Assembly: GCA_007679095.1 (NCBI GenBank) | Contig: VEFU01000004.1 | Location: 62,001 to 126,000 of the forward strand | Length of the DNA: 64,000 nt | DNA from: Paenibacillus bovis | GTDB lineage: Bacteria; Bacillota; Bacilli; Bacillales; Bacillaceae_C | Direction of reading: 5' to 3' | Shown: piece after piece, positions 27,145 to 37,307 of the stretch | Layout: every line of letters starts with the position of its first letter | Numbering within the stretch: the stretch's first letter is position 1 | Notes under the pieces: model-generated | Seen by the model: only the letters and a program-made list of their open reading frames with translations | Told to the model about the DNA's origin: nothing | The model's database searches: none | Program-made: the position numbers and the translations under genes

Positions 27145-29034
27145 GTGAATAAGTTAAAAAAGGCAAATATGTTGATCCCGGTATTCGCAATTGTCATGCT
27201 CTGGTTGAAAACTTATTTTGTCTATAAAACTAGCTTTAACATCAAGATTGAAAATATCATGCAGGAGTTTATTTTATTTATAAACCCGCTAAGTTTTATT
27301 CTTTTTGTAATTGGTGTGTCGTTGTTCTTTAAAAGGGACTCATTACGGAATGGATATATTATCACTGTCAGTATTATCTTAAGTATCATCCTATACAGCA
27401 ATGTAGTGTTTTATCGATTTTTCACTGACTTTTTAACATTACCTGTATTGTTTCAAACGAGTAATTTTGGCGACTTAAAAGAAAGTGCTATCACAGAGAT
27501 TAACTGGTATGACTTTATTTATTTTCTAGATCTTGTTTTGTTAATAGCATTGATGAAATTGTATAAGAATGCAGAAAAACTTAACCCGATAAAAAAACTA
27601 AACAGACGTGCTTACTTTTTGATTGCTGCTGCCATGTTGTTTCTTAATCTAGGTTTAGCAGAAACAGAGCGCCCACAATTATTAACAAGAACCTTTGATC
27701 GTGAAATGCTCATTAAAAATTTAGGAACATATAATTATCATTTATATGACGTCTTTCTCCAATCTAAATCATCTGCACAAAGAGCGCTTGCAGATAGCAG
27801 TGAGTTAGCAGCCATTGAAAACTATATCGAAACAAATTATGTGGAACCAAACTCAGAGATGTTTGGGGTTGCGAAAGGGAGAAATGTCATCCTTGTTTCA
27901 CTGGAATCCATCCAATCCTTTGTCATTAATAATGATGTGTATGGACAGGAAATAACTCCGTTTTTAAATGATTTTATTAAGGATAGTTATTACTTTGATA
28001 ATTTCTATCATCAAACAGCACAAGGAAAAACATCTGACTCTGAATTTATCGTAGAAAATTCGATGTATGGTTTAAGTAGAGGTGCAGTATTTTTTACACA
28101 CTCAGGTAATACACTTAACGCTATGGCTAATCAATTACGTGACATGGGTTATTATACTTCAGCTATGCATGCAAATAATAAGAGCTTCTGGAACCGCGAT
28201 ATTATGTATGAAGCTATAGGCTATGATTACTATTATTCTGCAGCTGATTATGAGATAACACCTGAGAATTCAAAAGAGCCATGGGGGATGAAAGATAAGT
28301 ATTTCTTTGAGCAGTCTGTGGAAAAAATGAAAATGATGAGACAGCCGTTTTATACAAAAATGATTACATTAACAAACCATCATCCTTTTCACTTAGATGA
28401 AGAAGATAAACTTATTCCAGAATACGATTCTAATAGTGGAACATTTAATCGCTATTTTACAACAGTAAGATATATGGATGAAGCTTTGAAAGAATTTATT
28501 CAGGAATTAAAAGATCAAGGAATTTACGAAAATTCAATTATTGTGTTATATGGTGACCATTATGGAATATCGGAGAATCATAACGAGGCAATGCAACAAT
28601 ATCTTGGGAAAGAGGTTACACCTTTTGTAAATGCTGACTTACAAAAAGTCCCGTTCATTATTCATATCCCAGGTGTTACGGACGAAGGTAACGGAAGTGT
28701 TATTTCAACTGTAAGTGGCCAAATTGACGTGAAGCCAACATTATTAAATTTAATCGGTATTGATACAAGAGGGGATATTCAATTTGGTGGAGATGTATTC
28801 TCTGAGGAACATCCAAACACAGTAATATTTCGGGATGGTAGTTTTATCACTCAGGAATATGTTTTTACAAATAACACATGCTTCTCAGCGATATCTGGTG
28901 AACCTATAGAACCGAGTTTATGTGAACCATTCCAGGAAAAAGCAACAAAAGAGCTAGAGTATTCAGATAAGATCATTTATGGTGATTTATTAAGGTTTTA
29001 TGAAAAAAGAGATCAAAAGCTTTCGATTCAATAA
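27145..29034 (+). CDS. yqgS: Lipoteichoic acid synthase family (LtaS/YqgS) sulfatase-type enzyme
   Basis: Polymerises glycerol phosphate from phosphatidylglycerol on the outer face of the membrane. 629 aa: five membrane helices (about 1-165), a linker, then an extracellular sulfatase-fold domain with LVSLES and the nucleophile T296 in [14 protein letters not shown], and YGDHYG. Start is GTG with GGGAGG upstream. Called yqgS by synteny; whether it is the main or a stress-induced paralogue cannot be told, but the ECF-like promoter hints at stress control. Confidence 0.92.
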   Translation: MNKLKKANMLIPVFAIVMLWLKTYFVYKTSFNIKIENIMQEFILFINPLSFILFVIGVSLFFKRDSLRNGYIITVSIILSIILYSNVVFYRFFTDFLTLPVLFQTSNFGDLKESAITEINWYDFIYFLDLVLLIALMKLYKNAEKLNPIKKLNRRAYFLIAAAMLFLNLGLAETERPQLLTRTFDREMLIKNLGTYNYHLYDVFLQSKSSAQRALADSSELAAIENYIETNYVEPNSEMFGVAKGRNVILVSLESIQSFVINNDVYGQEITPFLNDFIKDSYYFDNFYHQTAQGKTSDSEFIVENSMYGLSRGAVFFTHSGNTLNAMANQLRDMGYYTSAMHANNKSFWNRDIMYEAIGYDYYYSAADYEITPENSKEPWGMKDKYFFEQSVEKMKMMRQPFYTKMITLTNHHPFHLDEEDKLIPEYDSNSGTFNRYFTTVRYMDEALKEFIQELKDQGIYENSIIVLYGDHYGISENHNEAMQQYLGKEVTPFVNADLQKVPFIIHIPGVTDEGNGSVISTVSGQIDVKPTLLNLIGIDTRGDIQFGGDVFSEEHPNTVIFRDGSFITQEYVFTNNTCFSAISGEPIEPSLCEPFQEKATKELEYSDKIIYGDLLRFYEKRDQKLSIQ

Positions 29035-29039
29035 TGTGA

Positions 29040-29076
29040 GAAACTCCCTCAATACATATTGATGGAGTTTCTTTTT
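29040..29076 (+). terminator. Terminator after yqgS
   Basis: GAAACTCC pairs with GGAGTTTC with inner CAAT/ATTG pairing; followed by TTTTT. Confidence 0.8.
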
Positions 29077-29111
29077 CAACTTCCATAACAGATTAGAAAA
29101 GGGGGGTACTT

Positions 29112-30224
29112 GTGCATAGGAATTTTACAATCTTAATATGTATTATTTCAATTCTTTTACTCGTTGGATGTACAATCGAGCAGACAAGTTTACCTCCTTC
29201 TACTCACCCATTAAAAGACAACTCGATATCCATGAAAAAGATTCATTCTATTATCCCAATTAATATTACAAAAGATCAATTTGAAAGAGTTTATGGTTGG
29301 TTAGATAATCACCATATTCTTTATTCTTTTACAAGCGAAGGTAAATATATTTTGAATAAACATAACATCATGAATGGAGAAACTAATGTTATATTCACTA
29401 GTGAATCTCCAATAGTAAACGTGCTAATTCATGAATCTAAAGAACAAATCTTTGTACATACATCTCCTAATGGGCACTTGGCCCAAGTATACTTTATGGA
29501 TAATAAAGGAGAAATAACGTTTGAAACTGCCATTGAGTCATTTGAACTTGCATATGAATGGAATGATTTTAATCCGAATATTATGCTTACAACAGCTTTT
29601 TATGAAGACTGGACTTTTAAAGTTCATAAAATTAATGTAAGCAATCAGCAAATGGAAGAAATAGATAATATCCAGCCTTTTTATAAATGGTTAAGCGAAG
29701 AGGATATTTTAATACAAAGTTGGGCGGAAGATGAAATGTCCTTCTTTGCTCCATTAATACGAAAATCTCTTAACCAACGAGATGATTCCTCGAGTGTAAT
29801 GCAAGAAGTATTTCGGTATGATACATTTTCAGATACTGTAATGGTAATTACGGTATCTGACGAAATACAATCCACTTTACAATATTCGTTTTATACGCAG
29901 GATTTTTCTAAGTTATTATTCGAATTATCAATTCCCAGTTTAACTCAATATTCAGATTGGCAAGTTCCGTACTATGATTTTGTTTCAACACAGTCTAAAT
30001 TTCTTACTTTTGCTCCACTTAACCATAGTAGTGTTGATTTATATACAGATGGGTATAACTTAATCAGCCTAGACCTTGTGGTAGGGGAAGATGTTATAGT
30101 ATTCGAGAATATGGAGAACAAGCCACTATCATGTTCACCTGACGGATTAAAATGTTTATATGGATTCGAATTGGAAGAGGTCCTCGATTTACAAAAAGGG
30201 ATAAGAATATCCCTAATTAAGTAA
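29112..30224 (+). CDS. yqgU: YqgU-like lipoprotein
   Basis: 370 aa. N-terminal signal ends in the lipobox LLVGC, so Cys20 would be lipidated. The rest is a soluble, beta-rich region of the kind that forms a propeller (repeated short strands with W/Y: YGWLDNHHILYSF, YKWLSEEDILIQSW). Start is GTG at 29112 after GGGGGG. Same place as yqgU in B. subtilis; function unknown. Confidence 0.83.
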   Translation: MHRNFTILICIISILLLVGCTIEQTSLPPSTHPLKDNSISMKKIHSIIPINITKDQFERVYGWLDNHHILYSFTSEGKYILNKHNIMNGETNVIFTSESPIVNVLIHESKEQIFVHTSPNGHLAQVYFMDNKGEITFETAIESFELAYEWNDFNPNIMLTTAFYEDWTFKVHKINVSNQQMEEIDNIQPFYKWLSEEDILIQSWAEDEMSFFAPLIRKSLNQRDDSSSVMQEVFRYDTFSDTVMVITVSDEIQSTLQYSFYTQDFSKLLFELSIPSLTQYSDWQVPYYDFVSTQSKFLTFAPLNHSSVDLYTDGYNLISLDLVVGEDVIVFENMENKPLSCSPDGLKCLYGFELEEVLDLQKGIRISLIK

Positions 30225-30256
30225 AATGCATCGTGGAAAAAACGAGAAGAATAAAA

Positions 30257-30297
30257 AAACAAGTGGAGAAAAACGTCGTTTTTCTCCACTTGTTTCA
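30257..30297. terminator. Bidirectional terminator between yqgU and yqgW
   Basis: A near-perfect palindrome: AAACAAGTGGAGAAAAACG (257-275) with its complement (277-295). Confidence 0.88.
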
Positions 30298-30332
30298 TTT
30301 TTAGGACTTTTTATACACAGCCCTTTTTTAAA

Positions 30333-30506
30333 TTACTGAGGGAGTGATTCTGGTAATTTTATTAACGTCATGATAGCAAAGAAACCAAATACTCCTAATG
30401 CACCTGCACCGAATATAATTCCAAGAAAGTTTTTGTTTTTTAATGCGCTAATTGTGCCAAAAACTGCAAGTAAAGCAACTAAAAGAAATATAATAGCAGT
30501 ACCCAT
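30333..30506 (-). CDS. yqgW: DUF2759 small membrane protein
   Basis: 57 aa with two hydrophobic segments (AIIFLLVALLAVFGTISAL and FGAGALGVFGFFAIMTLI). ATG at 30506 follows GAAGGGAG; the longer frame to 30566 is not supported. Matches YqgW-type proteins in size and position. Confidence 0.8.
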   Translation of the reverse strand: MGTAIIFLLVALLAVFGTISALKNKNFLGIIFGAGALGVFGFFAIMTLIKLPESLPQ

Positions 30507-30732
30507 TCTATAAATAGCTCCCTTCTTTATCAATTCAGTAATTATTATGTAGTCAAGGCAATACACTCTAACTTATTCTATAGCTTTTTTTGTTCTTTGT
30601 CGAGTCATTAAAAGTGAAACTTCTATGAATGTAGTATATGTTTAACTTAGGTTTTTATTTAAGTGTATTTTTTAACTTAAAACATTTACATGGTAAAATG
30701 GAGAATATTAGTAATGAAAGTAGGGATGTAGA

Positions 30733-31353
30733 ATGAAATGGGTGCAAATTCCGTTAGGGCCATTACAAACGAACTGTTACATTCTTTATAATGAGGATAA
30801 TGATTGCATCGTATTTGATCCTGGAGCGCAAGGTAAAGAGCTAGTTGAGTATGTAGAAGAACAGCAGTTTTCACCTAAAGCCATTTTAATGACACATGCT
30901 CATTTTGATCATATTGGTGCAATTGATGCTATACGTGATCGTTGGAGGATTCCAGTATATATACATGAACTTGAAGAAGATTGGCTAACAAATCCGTCTT
31001 TGAATAGATCTAGTTTCTTTGGTGCTGAAATTACAGTAAACCCAGCCGATAAGATTATCTCTCAAGAAGGTAAGCTAAATATTGGTGATTTTTCATTTAG
31101 CACATACCATACTCCAGGGCATTCACCTGGAAGTATTTCTTATTACTGTAAGGAAGCAAATATAGTTATCGCAGGTGATACGTTATTCCATCATAGTATC
31201 GGAAGAACAGATTTACCTGGTGGTAATCATGTACAATTAATTACCAGTATCGAGAGTAAATTATTCACACTACCTGATGATACAATCGTTCTACCTGGTC
31301 ATGGAACAGCAACTACCATCAAGCAGGAAAAAGAATCCAATCCGTTTCTATAA
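30733..31353 (+). CDS. yqgX: Metallo-beta-lactamase-fold hydrolase YqgX
   Basis: 206 aa, glyoxalase II-like. The dinuclear zinc motif THAHFDHIG is intact, with later His (HTPGHSPG), Asp (AGDTLF) and His (LPGHG) ligands. Probable thioester hydrolase; natural substrate not shown. Monocistronic, closed by a strong terminator. Confidence 0.92.
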   Translation: MKWVQIPLGPLQTNCYILYNEDNDCIVFDPGAQGKELVEYVEEQQFSPKAILMTHAHFDHIGAIDAIRDRWRIPVYIHELEEDWLTNPSLNRSSFFGAEITVNPADKIISQEGKLNIGDFSFSTYHTPGHSPGSISYYCKEANIVIAGDTLFHHSIGRTDLPGGNHVQLITSIESKLFTLPDDTIVLPGHGTATTIKQEKESNPFL

Positions 31354-31357
31354 ATAT

Positions 31358-31393
31358 AAAAGCTTCTGTGCATAGAAATGCACAGAAGCTTTT
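31358..31393. terminator. Bidirectional terminator after yqgX
   Basis: 16-bp perfect stem AAAAGCTTCTGTGCAT with a 4-nt loop, between convergent genes. Confidence 0.93.
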
Positions 31394-31397
31394 ATTG

Positions 31398-32234
31398 TTA
31401 AAATGCAATGTCTCTTTTTTGGAAGAACAAGAACGTAAGCGTCATGAAAATAGCATAATACACGAGCAACAATACTGCAGAAAAACCAACTGTTACTCCT
31501 TTTGCTAATGTATCAGTAATTGCGTATATTGATAAATCTAAGTGTGGGAAGATTAAATACTTCAACCATGTTAATTTACCAAAGTTTAGTATTATGATAA
31601 TTATTTGACCAATTGTACTAGAGACGAATAATACACCTACACCTACACCTACAGCCAATGCTTGACTTCTGAATAGTGTAGATAACATAAATGAAATGGT
31701 AACAGTAATGATTAAACTTGGGATTAATAATAGCAACTTCTTCATGGCTTGTGCCCCAATTGCTGCTTCAAATGTATCCCCAGTAAAAGTAAATTCTGTT
31801 GTTGTTGCATTATAATCGCCTAAGCCGAAGAATAATATACCAATAATAAATCCTACTACACATAAACCGATTAATAACATTAATGCATACAGGATAACTG
31901 TAATGTACTTTGATAATAAAATTTTCCAACGAGCATGTGGGCGGATCATTAATTGCTTTATCGTTCCAGACGAAAATTCCGCTGCGACAATGGCGCTAGC
32001 AACTATTACACTAAATAAGGTAACGAGTGAACCTAATCCATACACAATATTATTCATGAAATGCCATGTACTAGTTGAATCGGCTGTACCAAATCCAAAT
32101 TCAGGGAATTTATTTATGATAAAGAAGTAAATTATTGCCCCGCCTAGTGCTAGTACGAAAAGTATAATCATATAGATCCATGAACTTTTTTTAGAGAATA
32201 TCTTCATTAATTCATTTTGTATTAAACCAATCAT
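31398..32234 (-). CDS. ABC-2 type permease
   Basis: 278 aa with six membrane segments; starts MIGLIQNELMKIFSKKSSWIY, the usual opening of ABC-2 permeases, and carries the conserved ASAIVAAEFSSGTIKQLMIRP region. The ATG at 32234 overlaps the stop of the ATPase gene (ATGA). Substrate unknown; resembles bacitracin/antibiotic or Na export permeases. The pair lies between yqgX and yqgY, which adjoin in B. subtilis. Confidence 0.87.
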   Translation of the reverse strand: MIGLIQNELMKIFSKKSSWIYMIILFVLALGGAIIYFFIINKFPEFGFGTADSTSTWHFMNNIVYGLGSLVTLFSVIVASAIVAAEFSSGTIKQLMIRPHARWKILLSKYITVILYALMLLIGLCVVGFIIGILFFGLGDYNATTTEFTFTGDTFEAAIGAQAMKKLLLLIPSLIITVTISFMLSTLFRSQALAVGVGVGVLFVSSTIGQIIIIILNFGKLTWLKYLIFPHLDLSIYAITDTLAKGVTVGFSAVLLLVYYAIFMTLTFLFFQKRDIAF

Positions 32235-33166
32235 CAAACATTCACCTCTTTTGCAGCATTCGTGATTTCCATGAAGCGGTCTTCTAATGTTTTCTTCACA
32301 CTAGAAATTTCATAAACGTGAATATCACCTTGTACAAGTGTCTTATTAATTTCTGCTATTGAGTTATAATCAATCATGATTGTAAATTGATTATCATCTT
32401 TCTTTGTTACATTATCATAGGACTGTTTAAGTAATGCGATGGCTTGATCGCAATTATTAACAGTAAATGTAACTTCACGGAGAAGGGTTTCTTCCATATT
32501 CGTCGTGTCTGACATCGATTCAATATGAAGTAACTTCCCTTTCTCGATAATTGCAAAGCGGTCACACATTAACTGCATTTCAGAAAGTAAATGGGATGAA
32601 ACTAAAACTGCAGTTCCATTATCAGCAAGTTGACGTAAGTGATCACGGAACTCTCTTATACCTGATGGATCCAAGCCATTCGTTGGTTCATCCAGTATGA
32701 GAAGTGAAGGACTATGTAGAATTGCTTGTGCAACCCCTAGTCTTTGGCGCATACCTAACGAATACGTTTTTACTTTTTGATCAATCGCATGTTCCAACTT
32801 TACCAACTCGATTGTTTCTTTTAATTTTTCATCTGTGATAACGTTTCGAGACATCCGCTTATAGTGCAGTAAATTTTTACGACCGGACATATAACCATAA
32901 AATTCAGGATTTTCTACAATTGCCCCAATCTCATTGAGTGCACCATTGAAATTCGTATCTAAGTCATGACCATTGATGTTTACTTTTCCACCAGTTCTGT
33001 TAATCAGTCCAACAATCATCCGAATAATTGTTGTTTTACCAGCACCATTTGGACCAAGTAAACCGAATATTTCCCCTTTAGGGATTTCAAAGCTGACATT
33101 ATCCACAATCTTCTTAGAGCCGATTGTTTTGGTTAAATTGTCTACCTTTAAAATTGTGTTACTCAT
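32234..33166 (-). CDS. ABC transporter ATP-binding protein (BcrA-like)
   Basis: 310 aa. Walker A GPNGAGKTT, a signature variant YSLGMRQRLG, Walker B LLILDEPTNGLDP and H-loop VSSHLLSEM are present; a C-terminal extension (about 215-310) follows. Coupled to the permease gene by overlap. No two-component system or regulator is adjacent, so a peptide-antibiotic role is only a possibility. Confidence 0.9.
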   Translation of the reverse strand: MSNTILKVDNLTKTIGSKKIVDNVSFEIPKGEIFGLLGPNGAGKTTIIRMIVGLINRTGGKVNINGHDLDTNFNGALNEIGAIVENPEFYGYMSGRKNLLHYKRMSRNVITDEKLKETIELVKLEHAIDQKVKTYSLGMRQRLGVAQAILHSPSLLILDEPTNGLDPSGIREFRDHLRQLADNGTAVLVSSHLLSEMQLMCDRFAIIEKGKLLHIESMSDTTNMEETLLREVTFTVNNCDQAIALLKQSYDNVTKKDDNQFTIMIDYNSIAEINKTLVQGDIHVYEISSVKKTLEDRFMEITNAAKEVNV

Positions 33167-33239
33167 GATTTCCCTCTTTTCTTTTTAACATATTTTTATA
33201 TACGAGTGACGGATAAAAAGGTTTCGAAAAATTGTAAAT

Positions 33240-33274
33240 AAAAAACTGTTCCAACAAATAGGGAACAGTTTTTT
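33240..33274. terminator. Terminator after yqgY
   Basis: AAAAAACTGTTCC pairs with GGAACAGTTTTTT; lies between yqgY (minus) and the start of the ABC operon. Confidence 0.88.
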
Positions 33275-33280
33275 AAAAGA

Positions 33281-33526
33281 TTAGCTTAGTCCGCCACCCG
33301 GAGGCATTAGGAATAATGTATAGTATGTAAAGCCAGCGAAAAATACGGTTAAGTATGCTCCAAATACATACATATACATCCGTTCAGATAATTTTAAGTA
33401 ACTTAATAGTACAAAAAATCCAGTTTGTCCGAGAAACAATAATGCCGTTTTGTCCATGTGTCCTAAATAAAACATAATAGCCATAATACCAGTCCAGAAT
33501 CCTAATACTCTGTACATACGATCCAT
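33281..33526 (-). CDS. yqgY: DUF2626 membrane protein YqgY
   Basis: 81 aa with three hydrophobic segments and the conserved FGAYLTVFFAGFTYYTLF and terminal PPGGG of the family. ATG at 33526 follows AAAGGAGGG; an upstream in-frame extension of 40 residues is non-coding in appearance. Unknown function; position next to comG is as in B. subtilis. Confidence 0.87.
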   Translation of the reverse strand: MDRMYRVLGFWTGIMAIMFYLGHMDKTALLFLGQTGFFVLLSYLKLSERMYMYVFGAYLTVFFAGFTYYTLFLMPPGGGLS

Positions 33527-33621
33527 ATGTATCCCTCCTTTGTAGCCAATGTCCATCAATTCCTTATTATAAAGGAAGTTGTTTGAAAAAGTAAATATAT
33601 CAGAAGATAAGATTGTGACGA

Positions 33622-33650
33622 ATACGTGATATTCACATGTATTCACGTAT
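33622..33650. promoter_or_regulatory. Inverted repeat between yqgY and comGA
   Basis: ATACGTGA (33622-33629) and TCACGTAT (33643-33650) with direct repeats ATTCAC inside. It lies between divergent genes and may be an operator for either; no known consensus recognised. Confidence 0.35.
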
Positions 33651-33766
33651 ATTATACCTCAATAAAACAAGAATTAATAATATATTTTAAAATGTAGCAG
33701 GAGAATGCTGAAAGATGTCGAATCATATATGTAACATAAATAGGAAAGGTGGTGCTTTATGCATAA

Positions 33767-34867
33767 ATGATTACCGAGGTGCTAGTAGAACAAATATTAA
33801 AAAATGCTTTTGATGATTCTGCTACAGATATCCATTTGATCCCTTATACACTTGGATATGTCGTACAGTATAGAATTCAAGGGAGATTATTTTCAGTGAA
33901 GAAAATATCACCGGAAAGAGGAGATCGACTCATTTCCCATTTGAAGTTCCTAGCTGCTATGGATATTAGTGAGAAACGAAAACCTCAAAGTGGTTCTCTT
34001 GAAACAAATGTTTCTGGAAAACGAATAGCCCTTCGAATTTCTACCCTTCCAACTGCTCAATTAAAAGAAAGTATTGTAATCCGTCTTCTTCCACAGAAAC
34101 AAACTCTTCCATATGACAAACTTTCCTTATTTCCATCCCAATCAAACTTACTTACTACCTTTATGGGACAAGCTCATGGAATGTTAGTATTTAGCGGTCC
34201 TACAGGAAGCGGAAAAACTACAATGATGTATGCACTTGCAGAGTATTCAGCCTCTACATTAAATAGGCATGTTGTAACATTGGAAGATCCTGTTGAAAGA
34301 CAAACGGAAAATTTACTACAAGTCCAAGTCAACGAAAAAGCTGGAATTACTTATAGTAATGGCTTACGCGCTATATTACGACATGATCCAGATGTCATAC
34401 TTATCGGTGAGATTCGCGATGCAGAAACAGCAAGAGTTGCAATTCGAGCGGCGATGACTGGACATCTTGTTTTATCCAGTATTCATGCTAGAAGTGCAGA
34501 GGGGGTAATTTATCGTCTCCTTGAATTAGGAATTCAACCTCAAGAGATGGAGCAAACACTCTTAGCAATTACAGCACAAAGACTTGTTACGATTAATTGT
34601 GCTTATTGTGGATATGCCTGTTCGAAGTATTGTTTAAAAATGAGGCAAGCGAGAACAGGGATATTTGAAATTCTGTACGGTGACTCATTGAAAGGATCAA
34701 TTGCTCTTACGCAAGGGAAGGGAGGTATAAGTAATTATGCGAAACTCCAAGACTTGATTAGAAAGGGGATTGCACTTGGGTATATTTCAGCAGAAGAATA
34801 TGGTCGCTGGATTGTGGAAGAGAAAAATGACCTTAAAAGAACAGGGTATATTTCTCATAAGATGTAG
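33767..34867 (+). CDS. comGA: Competence pilus ATPase ComGA
   Basis: Secretion ATPase that assembles the transformation pseudopilus. 366 aa. Walker A GPTGSGKTT, Asp box VTLEDPVERQ and Walker B ILIGEIRDAETA are present, with a Cys-bearing C-terminal segment (CAYCGYACSKYC). The ATG at 33767 is 12 nt from AGGTGGTG. The stop overlaps comGB by 41 nt. Head of a seven-gene operon. Confidence 0.95.
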   Translation: MITEVLVEQILKNAFDDSATDIHLIPYTLGYVVQYRIQGRLFSVKKISPERGDRLISHLKFLAAMDISEKRKPQSGSLETNVSGKRIALRISTLPTAQLKESIVIRLLPQKQTLPYDKLSLFPSQSNLLTTFMGQAHGMLVFSGPTGSGKTTMMYALAEYSASTLNRHVVTLEDPVERQTENLLQVQVNEKAGITYSNGLRAILRHDPDVILIGEIRDAETARVAIRAAMTGHLVLSSIHARSAEGVIYRLLELGIQPQEMEQTLLAITAQRLVTINCAYCGYACSKYCLKMRQARTGIFEILYGDSLKGSIALTQGKGGISNYAKLQDLIRKGIALGYISAEEYGRWIVEEKNDLKRTGYISHKM

Positions 34868-35837
34868 TGAGATGTTAAATAACGGATTTAACCTGCTTGA
34901 GGTGTTAAGTCTTTTAAGTAAGCTGCGATTCCACCAAAGTATATTGAATTCAATGATACATGATTTGCAAACTGGAGATTCAATCTACCAGGCCCTTTTA
35001 AGAAATCATTTTGATAAACAGGTCTGTACACAAATTTATTTCGCTGAAAAACACGGATATATCTCCAAAACCTTACATGAAGCAGGATCGTATTTACTGA
35101 AAAAGGAAGAAGGGAAGAAAAAGTTAGTAAAATTACTCCAATATCCGCTTATATTGCTCCTCGCTTTGTTCGTCGTAACTATATTATTAAACACATTATT
35201 ACTCCCGCGTATACAAATACTTTATACTTCTATGGCACACGACCACGGTTCCCATAAATCATTTAGCCTTCAAGTTTTGTCTTTTCTCCCATACTATTTA
35301 CTCCTTATTTTATTACTAGGATTGTTGATTTTTTTTATATGTAAGTGGAGTGTCAAAAAAAAATCTGCTGTCTCGAATGCTACTTTTTTTTCGAAACTCC
35401 CATTCATAGGATCTTATTACACGCTTTATCAGACATTCTTCATAGCACGTGAATGGAGCAGCTTATTAAGGTGTGGTTACTCATTCAGTGAAATTATTAC
35501 GATTATGAGAGAGCAAACATTCCTTCCGTTATTGCATGAGATGGCTACTGATTTGAGGAGTCAACTTATTAATGGAAAAAAATTATCTGACGCACTCTCT
35601 ATATTCGCTTTTTTTGAAAAGGATTTAGCGAGTATTATTGCACATGGTGAGTACAATGGGAGATTAGATAGTGAGTTGCAATTTTATAGTAAGGTTTGCT
35701 TTGAAAGATTAGAAGAGAAATTAACGAAACTTTTTTTACTAATACAACCGATTATTTTCCTTTTCATCGGGTTATTAATCATCACGATATACATGGCCAT
35801 TTTTTTACCTATGTTTCAATTAATCGAAAACATTTAA
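34827..35837 (+). CDS. comGB: Competence pilus membrane platform ComGB
   Basis: 336 aa, GspF/PilC-type membrane platform with three hydrophobic segments (LLALFVVTILLNTLLLP, LLLILLLGLLIFFI, IFLFIGLLIITIYMAIFLPMF). Start ATG 34827 (MTLKEQG..) with GGAAGAG upstream lies inside comGA; the longer frame from 34770 is not credible. Recruits ComGA and the pseudopilins at the membrane. Confidence 0.92.
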   Translation: MTLKEQGIFLIRCSEMLNNGFNLLEVLSLLSKLRFHQSILNSMIHDLQTGDSIYQALLRNHFDKQVCTQIYFAEKHGYISKTLHEAGSYLLKKEEGKKKLVKLLQYPLILLLALFVVTILLNTLLLPRIQILYTSMAHDHGSHKSFSLQVLSFLPYYLLLILLLGLLIFFICKWSVKKKSAVSNATFFSKLPFIGSYYTLYQTFFIAREWSSLLRCGYSFSEIITIMREQTFLPLLHEMATDLRSQLINGKKLSDALSIFAFFEKDLASIIAHGEYNGRLDSELQFYSKVCFERLEEKLTKLFLLIQPIIFLFIGLLIITIYMAIFLPMFQLIENI

Positions 35838-35852
35838 AAAGGAGAAAATGTA

Positions 35853-36167
35853 ATGAATAAAAAGCAATTGTTCAATCAACGAGGATTTACCCTCATGGAA
35901 ATGATGATCGTATTACTTGCCATATCCGTTATTTTACTTGTTGCGATACCTAATATTACAAAGCAAAGTAATAGTGTAAATGAAAAAGGCTGTGAGGCTT
36001 TGGTTCATATGCTACAAAGTCAGGTACAGCTATATCATATGGAAAATAATAATTATCCTGTGAGTTTTGAAGAATTAGAAGATTTTATGGAAAAAGAAGT
36101 TGGAGGAGAGTGTCCAAATGGAGCTGAATTAGAATTGACGGATGGAGTTGTCTCGATTAAGCAATGA
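35853..36167 (+). CDS. comGC: Major pseudopilin ComGC
   Basis: 104 aa. Type IV prepilin signature RGFTLMEMMIVLLAISVILL: ComC would cleave before the Phe, and Glu+5 is present. Two cysteines (GCEA and GGECP) could form the disulphide known for ComGC. AAAGGAG upstream. Overlaps comGD by 4 nt. Confidence 0.95.
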   Translation: MNKKQLFNQRGFTLMEMMIVLLAISVILLVAIPNITKQSNSVNEKGCEALVHMLQSQVQLYHMENNNYPVSFEELEDFMEKEVGGECPNGAELELTDGVVSIKQ

Positions 36168-36595
36168 GCAATCATTCAAAAGGTTTTACATTGATAGAAG
36201 TATTAATTGTAATCACAATTACAACCATCATACTTACAACTAGTGTAATTGCTTGGAACAGTCTCTGGGAAACGGTACAAAAAAGAACGTTTATTGCTCA
36301 ATTACAGACCGACCTATACCATGCTCATGCTTTTGCAATTAATCGACAAGAAGCTGTTACTGTAAGTTTTCATATTACAAATAATCGCTATCAAGCTGAG
36401 ACAGGAAAGAAAGAAGTACTCTTCTATAGATATTTACCAAATAATTGTTTTATTACTAAAGCAACTATCACTAAATTCTCTATTTCACCACAAGGGACTG
36501 TATCTCATTTTGGCAAAATCGATTTCCAAATAAACGCACAGCCAGTAAGACTGAGTTTGGGAATTGGAAGTGGGAGGTTTTCCTTTGAAGAATGA
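36164..36595 (+). CDS. comGD: Minor pseudopilin ComGD
   Basis: 143 aa; prepilin motif SKGFTLIEVLIVITITTIIL at the N-terminus. Overlaps comGC (ATGA) and comGE. Low sequence conservation beyond the leader, as usual for the family. Confidence 0.9.
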   Translation: MSNHSKGFTLIEVLIVITITTIILTTSVIAWNSLWETVQKRTFIAQLQTDLYHAHAFAINRQEAVTVSFHITNNRYQAETGKKEVLFYRYLPNNCFITKATITKFSISPQGTVSHFGKIDFQINAQPVRLSLGIGSGRFSFEE

Positions 36596-36881
36596 GGCTG
36601 GCTATATGTTGATAGAATCAATATTTTCCATCTCCATGTTGTTTATAGTATGTGCTTCATTACTTCCCATCATGATCACTATGCTTTCCAATTTACGTGA
36701 TGCTGAAAAGGAATTAACCGCTTTCCGGATATTGTATGAACAATTAGAATTGGATACGGAATCTAATGTTATGGAGGATAGATATATTAGAGGGGTGCAC
36801 TACCACTTCCAACTGGAAGAAGTAAATGGTGAGTGGAGGGCTTGTGTATTTTATGAAGAATATGAATACTGTACAGAATAA
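36585..36881 (+). CDS. comGE: Minor pseudopilin ComGE
   Basis: 98 aa from a TTG at 36585 behind GGGAGG; MKNEAGYMLIESIFSISMLFI is a prepilin-like N-terminus (AGYMLIES). Overlaps comGD by 11 nt and comGF by 29 nt. Confidence 0.85.
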   Translation: MKNEAGYMLIESIFSISMLFIVCASLLPIMITMLSNLRDAEKELTAFRILYEQLELDTESNVMEDRYIRGVHYHFQLEEVNGEWRACVFYEEYEYCTE

Positions 36882-37290
36882 GCAAGCAGGTTATACACTC
36901 TTAGAATCCATTATTTCACTGATGATTGTCTCGGCAGTATTGTTCATGATACCAATTCTTCTTCACATTTATGTAAAATTGGACCATTCTGTACGGGTGA
37001 AGGAGGATTTTGAATGGAATTTATATTTGATTCAATTACGGAAAGAGTTGCAAGGTAGTGAAAAGGTGGATGTTCGCAGGCAGCGCATCTTTATCTATAA
37101 GAATAACATGATGTTTACACATGAGATTTATGGAAACATGCTGAGAAGAAGGGTCAATGATAGAGGGCATGAAATCGTATTACACCATATCGTGTTTTTG
37201 AACTTTATCGAAGATGATCAGCGGCTCATTATGAATGTTGAGTTTGAAAATGGTATAAAAGAACAAGCTCATTTTAAAATACCGAAGTAA
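36853..37290 (+). CDS. comGF: Minor pseudopilin ComGF
   Basis: 145 aa from ATG 36853 with GGAGGG 11 nt upstream; prepilin motif QAGYTLLESIISLMIVSAVLF. C-terminal IVLHHIVFLNFIEDDQRLIMNVEFENG fits ComGF. The upstream frame from 36826 is rejected. Confidence 0.88.
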   Translation: MKNMNTVQNKQAGYTLLESIISLMIVSAVLFMIPILLHIYVKLDHSVRVKEDFEWNLYLIQLRKELQGSEKVDVRRQRIFIYKNNMMFTHEIYGNMLRRRVNDRGHEIVLHHIVFLNFIEDDQRLIMNVEFENGIKEQAHFKIPK

Positions 37291-37307
37291 TAAAGGAGGA
37301 AAAGAAG

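Noticed and set aside
33664-33688. ComK AT-boxes before comGA (AAAACAAGAATTA and AATAATATATTTT)
   Set aside because: Two mismatches in one box and the boxes abut with no 8-bp or longer spacing, in an AT-rich region where such matches arise by chance.
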